Shown piece by piece: positions 1 through 6,731 of a DNA stretch of 34,424 bases. The notes beneath the pieces were generated by a model, which saw only the letters and a program-made list of their open reading frames with translations, ran no database searches and was not told the origin of the DNA. The stretch is from Candidatus Jorgensenbacteria bacterium. GTDB lineage: Bacteria; Patescibacteriota; Minisyncoccia; UBA6257; GWB1-50-10. Position 1 is the stretch's first letter; every line of letters begins with the position of its first letter. Where the stretch lies: contig JACRFG010000034.1 of NCBI GenBank assembly GCA_016234345.1, positions 1 through 34,424 on the forward strand, read 5' to 3'. The translations under genes were made by a program, and so were the position numbers.

Positions 1-2
1 CC

Positions 3-896
3 CAAAATTGCCGGTATTGCTTATGGCTTTTGGTAAAACCGGTAAAGGATTGCTGGGATTATACAGAGTTCGGGGACGGCGCAGAACGAGTGTATGAATG
101 CGCAACAGTTGGAAATGGAGCAACCAATGTGTCGTTTTCCATCTATGCTGGTAAGGCGTCCTTTAATATGGAATACGCAGCGTATTGTTTCGGCGTAAGT
201 CATGTTTTCGGTTGCGTAGGGCTCCGAAAAAAAGAGCATTGTATTCTAAACAAACAATATACGCCGCAAGCCTTTGAAGGATTACGCCAAAAGATAATCA
301 ATGGCATGCATGAAACCCCATATATAGATACAAAAGGCAGAGTTTATACGTACGGAGAGTTCTTCCCGGTAGAATTATCTCCGTTCGCTTATAACGAAAC
401 TTCTGCGCAGCAATTTTTCCCATTGGATAAGACTCAGGCAGACCAGTTTGGATTTCGTTGGACAGAATCAGAAGAAAAGAATTACAACATTGATGTGTTT
501 CCGGATGAATTGCCTGATGCGACTTCCGATACGACGGAAGAAATCACTAACAAGATAATAGGGTGCGAGCATAAAGGAACCTGTAAAGAGCAGTGCGCAA
601 CGGCATTCAAAATTACGCCTTCCGAGGTTATTTTTTACAAGAAATGCGGGCTTCCTCTTCCGCGACTTTGTCCGAACTGTCGTCACTATGAACGACTTCA
701 AGAACGTACTCCGCTTATTTTTATAAAACGCGTGTGCGCTTGTAACGGAGAGAAATCCAAAAATGGTGTATATACCAACTCAAGCGTTCACTTTCATGGC
801 GCCAGTAACTGTCCTAATGAATTCGAAACGTCCTATGCCACCGATCGCCTCGAAATAGTATACTGCGAACAATGCTATCAGGCCGAAGTGGCGTAA
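3..896 (+). CDS. Cys-rich zinc-ribbon protein, 5' end cut by window edge
   Basis: The frame is open to the left edge, with in-frame Cys codons before the TTG at position 30 (QNCRYC...), so the gene almost certainly starts outside the window and that TTG is not a trusted start. The N-terminal part is rich in Cys and aromatic residues (CWDYTEF, YCFG, FGCVGLRKKEHCILN). The C-terminal part carries CxxC-type pairs (CEHKGTC, CPNC, CACNG, CEQC) that look like two or three zinc ribbons. I recognise the overall layout, including a YGEFFPVELSPFAYNE-like stretch, as a protein type often seen in Patescibacteria and usually annotated as hypothetical or zinc-ribbon. The function is unknown. Metal binding is inferred from the cysteine spacing. 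No partner is visible because the upstream neighbour is off the window. Confidence 0.8.
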   Translation, partial: QNCRYCLWLLVKPVKDCWDYTEFGDGAERVYECATVGNGATNVSFSIYAGKASFNMEYAAYCFGVSHVFGCVGLRKKEHCILNKQYTPQAFEGLRQKIINGMHETPYIDTKGRVYTYGEFFPVELSPFAYNETSAQQFFPLDKTQADQFGFRWTESEEKNYNIDVFPDELPDATSDTTEEITNKIIGCEHKGTCKEQCATAFKITPSEVIFYKKCGLPLPRLCPNCRHYERLQERTPLIFIKRVCACNGEKSKNGVYTNSSVHFHGASNCPNEFETSYATDRLEIVYCEQCYQAEVA

Positions 897-1023
897 CCTA
901 AATTTAATCTTCAAACAGCAAAAACCTATGAATTCCTTATGATTCACTCCAAAACTAAAAAGACCAGTTTCTTAACCAATTCTTTGCTTTGTCTTAATTA
1001 GCACAATTGAAATTTGCTGTAAT

Positions 1024-1052
1024 TTGACAGTAAAAATCAGCGGAGTCATAAT
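1024..1052 (+). promoter_or_regulatory. sigma70-type promoter for the 75-aa gene
   Basis: TTGACA at 1024-1029, a 17-base spacer, then CATAAT at 1047-1052. This matches the consensus at 11 of 12 positions. The predicted transcript starts near 1059, about 35 bases before the ATG at 1094. Confidence 0.75.
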
Positions 1053-1093
1053 TTTATCCTCAACTTTTACAAATAAACAATGAAAGAGTGTGA

Positions 1094-1321
1094 ATGGAAA
1101 AAACATTGACGTTCGGCAAACTCGCTGTTGGAGATAAATTCATTGGTTTACCGATCCCGGGCGACGACAAGGGGCACGGCGGACTGAAAGGCGTACATCT
1201 CATATTCATAAAAACAGAAGAGGCTGAAGCTGCTTTTGATTTAAAAGTTAATAGTGTGCAAGTATCTACCGGCATTCTTTCGCACATGCCAGACAATATG
1301 TCGGTTATCCACGTTAGATAA
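1094..1321 (+). CDS. Small conserved-looking protein of unknown function (75 aa)
   Basis: A 75-residue soluble protein without a signal peptide or membrane segment. The ATG is preceded by a purine-rich AAAGAGTG stretch and lies behind a strong promoter. A Rho-independent terminator follows, so it is a single-gene transcription unit. The N-terminal part (FGKLAVGDKFIGLPIPGDD..GHGG) resembles small proteins I have seen annotated as hypothetical in Patescibacteria, with a VGDKF turn and a Gly/His-rich loop. That memory is weak evidence. No catalytic motif can be named. A complete promoter and terminator around such a short frame are the best reasons to call it real. Confidence 0.7.
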   Translation: MEKTLTFGKLAVGDKFIGLPIPGDDKGHGGLKGVHLIFIKTEEAEAAFDLKVNSVQVSTGILSHMPDNMSVIHVR

Positions 1322-1352
1322 CCAGTAAGAAATTGTATGGTTTTAACATTCG

Positions 1353-1385
1353 ACCTCCTGAAGAATTCAGGAGGTTTATTTTTAA
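1353..1385 (+). terminator. Rho-independent terminator of the 75-aa gene
   Basis: A perfect 10-bp stem (1353-1362 with 1366-1375) with a 3-base loop, followed by TTATTTTT. Confidence 0.85.
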
Positions 1386-1410
1386 GATTGAGAAGGAGGC
1401 AAAACTAATT

Positions 1411-1419
1411 TGGTATAAT
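1411..1419 (+). promoter_or_regulatory. Extended -10 promoter, leaderless placement
   Basis: TGG followed by TATAAT (1414-1419) is a perfect extended -10 element. Counting seven bases from its last base puts the transcript start on A1426, the first base of the next gene's ATG. No well-placed -35 is seen. Confidence 0.65.
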
Positions 1420-1425
1420 ATACAT

Positions 1426-1830
1426 ATGGATCAAATTACTAATACGCCTTCAATCCCGGGCGAGACCTCTTTAAAATCCGCATGGTCGTGGGGAGCTTTT
1501 ATGTTCGATATACCATTTCTCATTGCAATTAAGAAATATGTCTGGCTTCTCTTTTATCTTCTGGCTTTTGTTCCAATCGTGAACGCCATATTTTTAATTA
1601 TCTTTAAAATAGTTATGGGAATGAAGGGCGCGGCGCTGGCTGCGCAGAGCCCTCAGTTTACAAACCAAGACGAATACAATGGTTTTATGAGAGCGCTAGA
1701 TCACGCAGGCAAAATTACATTCTTCGGCCTTATCGTTGTTTTTGTTTTGATTATCGGACTAGTACTTTTTGGATTCAAAACTTTCATCCCCTATCTACAA
1801 CCAAAAGTGCCTGGATTCATGACACAATAA
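1426..1830 (+). CDS. Small integral membrane protein (134 aa)
   Basis: The start is placed at ATG 1426. The longer frame from 1333 would run through the upstream terminator and the promoter. After a polar N-terminus (MDQITNTPSIPGETS) come an amphipathic or short hydrophobic stretch (WSWGAFMFDIPFLIAI), a strong membrane segment (VWLLFYLLAFVPIVNAIFLIIF) and a second one near the C-terminus (ITFFGLIVVFVLIIGLVLFGF). The proline-rich tail ends PYLQPKVPGF. The length and two or three membrane helices resemble small unknown membrane proteins (DUF4870/TM2-like in outline), but I cannot assign a family. Its -10 element touches the start codon, so its mRNA is probably leaderless. The gene stands alone between two terminators. 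Confidence 0.75.
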   Translation: MDQITNTPSIPGETSLKSAWSWGAFMFDIPFLIAIKKYVWLLFYLLAFVPIVNAIFLIIFKIVMGMKGAALAAQSPQFTNQDEYNGFMRALDHAGKITFFGLIVVFVLIIGLVLFGFKTFIPYLQPKVPGFMTQ

Positions 1831-1860
1831 AACCGCATTGATTTTAAATTGAACTCACAC

Positions 1861-1897
1861 ATCAAAAACGCCGTTACTTGACGGCGCTTTGATTTTT
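1861..1897 (+). terminator. Rho-independent terminator after the membrane protein gene
   Basis: Inner stem CGCCGT/ACGGCG (1869-1874 with 1881-1886), extended by ATCAAA/TTTGAT outer pairs (1861-1866 with 1888-1893), followed by a T run. TTGACG inside the hairpin (1878-1883) may double as the -35 of the next gene, with TATTTT at 1902-1907 after an 18-base spacer. Confidence 0.8.
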
Positions 1898-1949
1898 GTA
1901 GTATTTTATTAAACAGTCAAAGACTTTAACAAGAAAAAGGAGAGTAGTA

Positions 1950-2552
1950 ATGCAACGAATCAGAATGCGGGTTGTAGCTGTTGGTATTAAAGGTACCGAA
2001 TCAGTCCTTATTCTTCGAGAAGAAGGGGGTGAACGTTATTTACCCATCTTCATTGATCCGTTTACGGCTCAAGCAATCACGCGACATATGGGTGGAATTA
2101 AATCCAATCGTCCCCTTACGCACGACCTTATGAAAACCCTGATCGAATTCCTCGGATCACGTCTGGCTGAGGTCACAGTAACGAAAATAGAAAACGAAAC
2201 TTTCTATGCTGTGCTCTCTATCGAAGGCAGAGAAATCGACGCGAGACCAAGCGACGCGATAACGCTTGCCTTGAAATGCAACGTTCCCATATATGCGGCC
2301 AGAGAGGTAGTGGACGAAGGAAGCTGTACCCTCGATGAAATGAAATCTGGTTATCCCGCTACAGAGAGAAAGGGTGATCCCCAAGAGAAAACAAAACAGC
2401 CGCAACGCAAAACGGAGATTGTTCGAAAAACCAAGGAGCCCCAAAGCCTGGAAAGCCTTAAAAAACAGCTGGATAGCGCCATTAAACGAGAAGATTACGA
2501 AAAAGCCGCGGAACTGAGAGACGAAATAAAACAACTGGAGGATAAAGATTGA
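1950..2552 (+). CDS. Bifunctional nuclease (BFN/DUF151) domain fused to a UVR motif
   Basis: Residues 1-130 match the BFN/DUF151 fold. The visible marks are the MRVVAVGIKG opening, LPIFIDPFTAQAI, the THDLMKTLIEFLG helix and the RPSDAITLAL signature near residue 105. A charged linker (about 130-165) leads to a C-terminal UVR motif, LESLKKQLDSAIKREDYEKA with AAELRDEIKQLE after it. That helical hairpin is shared by UvrB, UvrC, Clp ATPases and McsA. BFN proteins have reported DNase/RNase activity; a UVR tail is usually a protein-protein contact. ATG 1950 has a clear AAGGAG site. The stop overlaps the next gene's TTG by four bases (TTGA), so the two are probably translationally coupled. A role in nucleic-acid repair or stress response is inference. 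Confidence 0.88.
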   Translation: MQRIRMRVVAVGIKGTESVLILREEGGERYLPIFIDPFTAQAITRHMGGIKSNRPLTHDLMKTLIEFLGSRLAEVTVTKIENETFYAVLSIEGREIDARPSDAITLALKCNVPIYAAREVVDEGSCTLDEMKSGYPATERKGDPQEKTKQPQRKTEIVRKTKEPQSLESLKKQLDSAIKREDYEKAAELRDEIKQLEDKD

Positions 2553-3067
2553 AAAAATCTCTAATACCCAAAAAGCTAATTCGCTGTAATTGCTGCGGCT
2601 ACGCATTTCACCTACCGCTTATAGAAAACGCAACTAGCCATGATTTATCGAAAATAAAAAGATTCTTGGGCACTTTCATGAATAGAGGCCTCACCCCTGA
2701 AGAATTGAAACATATAATTATTCTTAAAGGTGGAGATGATCCTGACAATCAAATCATACTAGGATGCCTTGTAGCTCTCCCTATATCAGAAAAAACAATG
2801 TATTTGAGCCGCATGAAAATAGGCAAGCCGTTTCGGAAAAATAAGTTGGCGAGTGAACTCCTTGCTCACGCGTTGCACGATGCCAAAGACCGAAAATTTT
2901 CTTTTGCATTCGCTGTAACGCTTTCGGAAAAGGCCGCCCGACTACTCCAAAAGTTTAATGCGGAAGAAATAAACCGTTACGATTTTTTCAAAGAAATACC
3001 TCAATCCATAGCACAGCGAAATTGTCCATGCAGTGAAAACCACCGCTACTGGCGTATCCGCATATAA
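2549..3067 (+). CDS. Putative GNAT-like protein with N-terminal Cys pair
   Basis: A 172-residue protein coupled to the BFN-UVR gene through a TTGA overlap, with GGAGG seven bases before the TTG start. The N-terminus has CNCC (residues about 14-17) and the C-terminus CPC, so a zinc site is possible. The central and later part (MYLSRMKIGKPFRKNKLASELLAHAL..FAVTLSEKAARLLQKFNAEE) reads like the acetyl-CoA-binding half of a GCN5-related acetyltransferase: a beta strand, an R-x-x-x-L-A-x-x-L loop-helix, then a strand and a helix with an Aar-like ending. The GNAT call is a fold-level guess. The substrate is unknown. A terminator follows. Confidence 0.5.
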   Translation: MKKSLIPKKLIRCNCCGYAFHLPLIENATSHDLSKIKRFLGTFMNRGLTPEELKHIIILKGGDDPDNQIILGCLVALPISEKTMYLSRMKIGKPFRKNKLASELLAHALHDAKDRKFSFAFAVTLSEKAARLLQKFNAEEINRYDFFKEIPQSIAQRNCPCSENHRYWRIRI

Positions 3068-3070
3068 TTC

Positions 3071-3094
3071 AGCCGAGTCTTTGACTCGGCTTTT
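3071..3094 (+). terminator. Rho-independent terminator upstream of infC
   Basis: AGCCGAGTC (3071-3079), a TTT loop, then GACTCGGCT (3083-3091), followed by TTT. The 9-bp stem is perfect. Confidence 0.85.
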
Positions 3095-3110
3095 CATTTA
3101 AAATTTGGTG

Positions 3111-3119
3111 TGTTATTAT
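3111..3119 (+). promoter_or_regulatory. Extended -10 promoter of infC
   Basis: TGT then TATTAT (3114-3119), an extended -10. Seven bases further is A3126, the first base of an in-frame ATC codon of infC. No convincing -35 is present. Confidence 0.5.
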
Positions 3120-3125
3120 AGTAAT

Positions 3126-3626
3126 ATCCATTACCGAGTCAACAGCCAAATAACCGCTAAGGAGCTTAGGGTTCTCGACGAAAAAGGGGATAATCTCGAC
3201 GTACTATCTAGAGAAGCGGCGTTGCGCTTAGCCGAAGAGCGTCACGTTGATCTTATTGAAATCGCTCCGAACGCAAACCCGCCTGTCGCGCGTCTCATGA
3301 GTTTCGACAAATTCCGTTACCTCAGAGAAAAAGCCGAAAAGAAACAGCGCCATCTTCAAAAAACCAAAGAGATGAAGCATGTCCGTATTTCACCTCGAGC
3401 CGCCCAGAACGATCTTCAAATTAAAGCGAGTAAAGCCGATGATTTTTTGAAAGAAGGACACGGAGTTGAAATCAGTCTTTTTCTCCGCGGACGAGAAAAA
3501 GGCAATCGCGATTGGAATCTTAAAAAACTTAACGAGTTTCTAACAATGGTCAAGGTTCCGCATCACGTAACGCTCACTCCGAAATTTGTAGGTAAGGGAT
3601 TTATAGTACAGATAGCTAAAAAGTGA
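3126..3626 (+). CDS. infC: Translation initiation factor IF-3
   Basis: IF-3 binds the 30S subunit, blocks premature 50S joining and checks the start codon/initiator tRNA pairing. Both domains are complete: the N-domain opens HYRVNSQITAKELRVLD and contains LAEERHVDLIEIAPNANPPV; the C-domain has KEMKHVRISP and EVEISLFLRGRE-type strands ending in FIVQIAKK. IF-3 normally begins a few residues before RVN. No ATG exists there. The candidates are ATC 3126, GTG 3108 and TTG 3105. I chose ATC because infC in other bacteria uses rare AUU/AUC-type starts for autoregulation and because the -10 box overlaps the TTG and GTG codons. The resulting protein is 166 aa. Next come rpmI and rplT, the standard cluster, but rpmI has its own promoter. 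Confidence 0.93.
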   Translation: MHYRVNSQITAKELRVLDEKGDNLDVLSREAALRLAEERHVDLIEIAPNANPPVARLMSFDKFRYLREKAEKKQRHLQKTKEMKHVRISPRAAQNDLQIKASKADDFLKEGHGVEISLFLRGREKGNRDWNLKKLNEFLTMVKVPHHVTLTPKFVGKGFIVQIAKK

Positions 3627-3633
3627 CGGACGG

Positions 3634-3661
3634 TTGAAAAAAATATAGAGCAGGGTATAAT
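3634..3661 (+). promoter_or_regulatory. sigma70-type promoter for rpmI-rplT
   Basis: TTGAAA (3634-3639), a 16-base spacer, TATAAT (3656-3661). The start is expected near 3668, giving a leader of about 13 bases before the rpmI ATG. No Shine-Dalgarno is visible in it, so this is close to leaderless. Confidence 0.75.
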
Positions 3662-3680
3662 AGGCTCTGCCTAAAAATCT

Positions 3681-3854
3681 ATGGCTAAAAACAGTATCGA
3701 TCATCGTATCAAAACAACCAGAACAGGCAAGGTGCTTCGCAGAGCTATGGCGCTCGGCCACTCCCGTGGCAACAAAAGCAGCGTACAAATGCAAAGAAAA
3801 AAACGATCAAGAAATCTGTCGCTTTCCCATCTTATTACAAAAAGAGGCTTATGA
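3681..3854 (+). CDS. rpmI: Large ribosomal subunit protein bL35
   Basis: A 57-residue, very basic protein. It reads MAKNSIDHRIKTTRTGKVLR, then RAMALGHSRGNKSS and QRKKRSRN, ending SHLITKRGL. The K-T-x-T-G-K-V-x-R core and the basic middle are those of bL35, a small late-assembling 50S protein. It is slightly shorter than the usual 62-66 residues and the N-terminal KMKTH motif is altered. Its position between infC and rplT confirms the call. The stop overlaps the rplT ATG by four bases (ATGA), so the two are coupled. Length cut-offs easily miss this gene. Confidence 0.9.
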   Translation: MAKNSIDHRIKTTRTGKVLRRAMALGHSRGNKSSVQMQRKKRSRNLSLSHLITKRGL

Positions 3855-4195
3855 GCCGAGTAAAAAGGGGCATAATCGCCCACAAAAAACGCGAGCGTTT
3901 GCTCCGATATACAAAAGGATTCAAATGGAGCAGAAAATCAAAAGAACGGGCCGCTAAAGAAGCGCTTCTTCATGCTTGGAGCCGAGCTTTCGAAGGACGC
4001 AAAGAAAAGAAACGCGTATATCGAACGTTATGGAATACGCAAATTAATGCTGCCGTGAGGGCCGAAGGGCTAACATACAGCGTCTTCATAAAAAAGCTCA
4101 AGACTAAAAAAATAGTCTTGGACAGAAAAATATTGGCTGATTTAGCCAAAAATGAACCGGCGGTTTTCAAAAAAATAGTGGCTCTGGTCAAATAA
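3851..4195 (+). CDS. rplT: Large ribosomal subunit protein bL20
   Basis: A 114-residue basic protein that binds 23S rRNA early in 50S assembly and, in several bacteria, represses its own operon. The N-terminal RVKRGIIAHKKRERLLRYTKGF tract is the bL20 rRNA-binding extension. It is followed by the RTLWNTQINAAVRAEGLTYS helix pair and the C-terminal KIVLDRKILADLAKNEPAVFKKIV domain. The length is normal for the family. The gene is coupled to rpmI and ends just before a strong terminator. I did not recognise a bL20 autoregulatory pseudoknot in the short leader. Confidence 0.95.
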   Translation: MSRVKRGIIAHKKRERLLRYTKGFKWSRKSKERAAKEALLHAWSRAFEGRKEKKRVYRTLWNTQINAAVRAEGLTYSVFIKKLKTKKIVLDRKILADLAKNEPAVFKKIVALVK

Positions 4196-4224
4196 AAATT
4201 CCAATCGCGTTGATTGGAATTTTT
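4196..4224. terminator. Bidirectional terminator between rplT and the ogt-like gene
   Basis: Stem AAATTCCAATC (4196-4206) with GATTGGAATTT (4212-4222) and a 5-base loop. A T run follows on the plus strand and an A run precedes it, so it can stop both converging transcripts. Confidence 0.85.
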
Positions 4225-4236
4225 TTATTTTATAGA

Positions 4237-4539
4237 TTAAACTCGCCAACCGAAAACATGTAAGTCGATCTTTTTACCGATAACAATAATTCCTTCCTGT
4301 TTCAAAAATTCAATTTTCTTTTTAGCGCCTCTCGCGTAACCGCCAACGGTTCCATCCGATCGGATTACGCGGTGACACGGGACTTGTGGCGCGTACGGAT
4401 TGCATTTCAAGGCATGACCAACGGCACGGCTCGCTCGAGGCTTATGAATTGCTCGGGCCACGGCTTGATACGTCGAAACTTTACCTTTGGGAATATTCTT
4501 AACGACTCGGTACGCTTTTTTTGCGAATAATGTTGTCAT
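4237..4539 (-). CDS. ogt: Single-domain O6-alkylguanine-DNA alkyltransferase (Ogt/MGMT type)
   Basis: A 100-residue protein consisting only of the DNA-binding/active-site domain of the methylguanine methyltransferase family. It has the IPKGKVSTYQAVARAI helix, the RASRAVGHALKCNP recognition segment and the active site PCHRVIRSDGTVGGYARG. The nucleophilic Cys of PCHRV is present, so it is not an alkyltransferase-like protein, which would have Trp there. It would transfer alkyl groups from O6-alkylguanine to itself once. The start is set at ATG 4539 (MTTLFAKKAYRVV); an 18-residue upstream extension is only the Nudix gene read in another frame. It still overlaps the Nudix gene by 41 bases. It is the last gene of the 10.2-4.2 kb operon. 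Confidence 0.88.
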   Translation of the reverse strand: MTTLFAKKAYRVVKNIPKGKVSTYQAVARAIHKPRASRAVGHALKCNPYAPQVPCHRVIRSDGTVGGYARGAKKKIEFLKQEGIIVIGKKIDLHVFGWRV

Positions 4540-4939
4540 AGGCTTTTTTAAGGTTCGACTTAAGATTAGGATACATGAGCATCCGCAAGGCATCTCTCAA
4601 TAAAAACCATCCGTATCCATGATGCTCGCTTGAAATCTTAATAATGGGATTATCAGTCTCCGCCAAATAGTACATTACTATTTTAAAAACTTTTTCTTTG
4701 TTTTTAGTAAACGTAAAGCGATCGTAAACCTTAAACCATTCTTTAAGTCTAAGCTCATTTGAGCTTAGGCCTGTTTCTTCCTTAACTTCCCGGAGTGCTG
4801 CTCGGAAACTTTTTTCACCCTGATCAAGTTTTCCTTTAGGGAAATTCCAATATCGACCTCCGTGATAAAGAAGTAAAAATTTAATACCTTCACTGGTTTT
4901 CCGGTAAATGATTATGCCGGCCGAAATTTCTTTAACCAT
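4499..4939 (-). CDS. Nudix hydrolase, Ap4A-hydrolase-like
   Basis: A 146-residue Nudix protein. The Nudix box is complete: GKLDQGEKSFRAALREVKEE followed by TGL (G-x5-E-x7-R-E-V-x-E-E-x-G-L). The opening ISAGIIIYRK..FLLLYHGGRYWNFPKGKLD resembles asymmetric diadenosine tetraphosphate hydrolases of the NUDT2 type, where the W-x-F-P-K-G signature is common. Dinucleoside polyphosphates or another nucleoside diphosphate-linked compound are therefore likely substrates, but specificity cannot be proven by eye. The start MVKEISAG at 4939 is preferred over an 18-residue longer frame that runs into polX. It lies between polX and the alkyltransferase in the same direction. Confidence 0.85.
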   Translation of the reverse strand: MVKEISAGIIIYRKTSEGIKFLLLYHGGRYWNFPKGKLDQGEKSFRAALREVKEETGLSSNELRLKEWFKVYDRFTFTKNKEKVFKIVMYYLAETDNPIIKISSEHHGYGWFLLRDALRMLMYPNLKSNLKKAYDNIIRKKSVPSR

Positions 4940-4949
4940 AATAGATATT

Positions 4950-6719
4950 CTACCGTTTAAAGTATTGTAACATCTTCTCGAACGGCCAGGCATTCACAAT
5001 GTCCTCACGGGTAGCCCAGCCGCGGCGAGCCTGAGAGATACCATATTCAATATACGCAAGATGGCTTACCGAATGAGCATCGGAATCAATGGTCAATTTA
5101 ACGCCGGCATCAACGCATTTACGCACGTATTCGTCTTTCAAATCCAATCGATCCGGATAAGCATCTATTTCCAAAATAGTTCCTGTTTTTTTAGCTGACC
5201 GGATGATGTCGTCGATATCAATATCATATGCTTCTCTTTTCTTTATTATCCGGCCAGTCGGATGAAAAAGGATGTCTACGTGAGGATTTTCCATGGCTCG
5301 CTTGATTCGTTCGGTTTGTTCCTTTCGGGAAAGATTAAAATACGAATGCACAGAGACACCAACAACATCTAGCCTGGAAAGAACACTATCGGACAAATCC
5401 AACGATCCGTCTTTCAAAATATCACATTCGGTTCCTTTAAGGATTTTGAATTTTTTATTACCATTGGTCGATTTAAACTTTGAATTAACGGCGTCTATCT
5501 CTTTCCATTGATCCTTAATTCTTTCATCGTCTAACCCGTGAGTCATAGCAAGTCTTTTAGTGTGGTCGGTAATAGCAATGTACTCTAATCCCAAACCTCT
5601 GGCAGTCTTTGCCATCTCTTCGATGGAATTTGCGCCATCAGTCCAATTAGATTGAATCTGCAGATCACCGTATAAATCTCCGTAGCCGACAAGCTTAGGC
5701 AAATTTGATTTTTTATTTGCATCTTTTAGAATAGCTGCCTCGATTTCACCATTGTTTTCCCTAAGCTCAGGCTCAATATAAGCGAGGCCGAGCGCGTCAT
5801 ATAATTCTTCTTCTGTTTTACAGGCAATACGCATTTCTCTGTTCGATTTCTTTTTAAACAATCCGTATTCATTCAACTTCAATCTCCTCTTTATAGCCAT
5901 TTCTCTCAAGGCAACATTGTGTTCTTTAGAGCCGGTGAAATAATTTAATGCCGCACCATATGATTCTTGACCCACAACCCTCAAATCAACATCAAGTCCG
6001 TTATTAAGTTTAATTGCCGATTTTGTCTCACCATGCGCATAAACACGCGCCACTTCAGGCATCGCTACAAAAAAATCCATTACCGCATTCGGTTTTTTAG
6101 AAATAACCAGGATGTCTATATCGCCTATTGTTTCTTTGCGCCGCCGTACCGATCCGGCAACCACGATTTTATCCACCTCTTTCAAACCGCGTAACCTGGA
6201 TTCTATTTCACGAACGAGCGGCATAACAAACCCCAAAACGAACCGGCCGCTCGATTTCTTTACGAATTCAATGCCTTTCAAAATGTTTTCTTCTGATTTT
6301 TCGCCAAAACTTTCAACGGCTCTAATCTTATGGCTCAAGGCCGCTTTTTCTAAATCGGCGATATTTTTAACATTGAGGGCGCGGTATAACTTGGCAATGC
6401 TTTTAGCTCCTAGGCCTTCAATGCCACGAAAAGAATTGAGATCTACCGGCGTTTTTTTCTTAAGCTCTTTGTAGTATTTAAGACTGCCCGTACGCAAAAG
6501 CTCTTCAATCTTTTCAGCAATTGATACACCGACACCAGGAATTTCTCCAAGCGCTTTAGATCCTCCACGCTCATAAATTAAACCCGCTTCTTCATTCAAA
6601 TTCTCAATAACTTCGGCTACTTTTTCATAAGCGCGTGGCTTAAAAGGAACTGCCTGCATTTCTAAATAAGCGGCTATTTCATAAAACAATCTTGCGATAT
6701 CCCTATTTGTTATTTTCAT
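4950..6719 (-). CDS. polX: DNA polymerase X family protein with C-terminal PHP domain
   Basis: A 589-residue bacterial/archaeal PolX. The order is the N-terminal HhH 8-kDa-like region (IPGVGVSIAEKI about 60-71; IEGLGAKSIAKL about 100-111), the nucleotidyltransferase palm with GSVRRRKETIGDIDIL (189-204; catalytic D200 and D202) and the third acidic residue in LDVDLRV (D245), then a PHP domain from about 345. PolX fills short gaps in base-excision repair and the PHP part can provide 3'-5' exonuclease activity. The first PHP motif here is DLQIQSNWTDG, with Gln at both positions of the usual HxH metal ligands. The later ligands remain (TDH at 385, CD at 432, VHS at 458, HP at 486, DSDAH at 545-549). 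It sits 12 bases after the MFS gene. Confidence 0.93.
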   Translation of the reverse strand: MKITNRDIARLFYEIAAYLEMQAVPFKPRAYEKVAEVIENLNEEAGLIYERGGSKALGEIPGVGVSIAEKIEELLRTGSLKYYKELKKKTPVDLNSFRGIEGLGAKSIAKLYRALNVKNIADLEKAALSHKIRAVESFGEKSEENILKGIEFVKKSSGRFVLGFVMPLVREIESRLRGLKEVDKIVVAGSVRRRKETIGDIDILVISKKPNAVMDFFVAMPEVARVYAHGETKSAIKLNNGLDVDLRVVGQESYGAALNYFTGSKEHNVALREMAIKRRLKLNEYGLFKKKSNREMRIACKTEEELYDALGLAYIEPELRENNGEIEAAILKDANKKSNLPKLVGYGDLYGDLQIQSNWTDGANSIEEMAKTARGLGLEYIAITDHTKRLAMTHGLDDERIKDQWKEIDAVNSKFKSTNGNKKFKILKGTECDILKDGSLDLSDSVLSRLDVVGVSVHSYFNLSRKEQTERIKRAMENPHVDILFHPTGRIIKKREAYDIDIDDIIRSAKKTGTILEIDAYPDRLDLKDEYVRKCVDAGVKLTIDSDAHSVSHLAYIEYGISQARRGWATREDIVNAWPFEKMLQYFKR

Positions 6720-6731
6720 GAGTATCGCCTA

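Noticed and set aside
2157..2606. 149-codon open frame on the minus strand
   Set aside because: It is antisense to the BFN-UVR gene, has Phe/Leu-rich shadow composition, no SD or promoter, and the plus strand has a clear family match.
3105..3125. TTG 3105 or GTG 3108 as the infC start
   Set aside because: Both are covered by the extended -10 element, no SD precedes them, and IF-3 usually begins a few residues before the RVN motif; kept as alternatives only.
4540..4593. 18-residue N-terminal extension of the alkyltransferase
   Set aside because: This stretch is the Nudix coding sequence in another frame; the family domain begins at the ATG at 4539.
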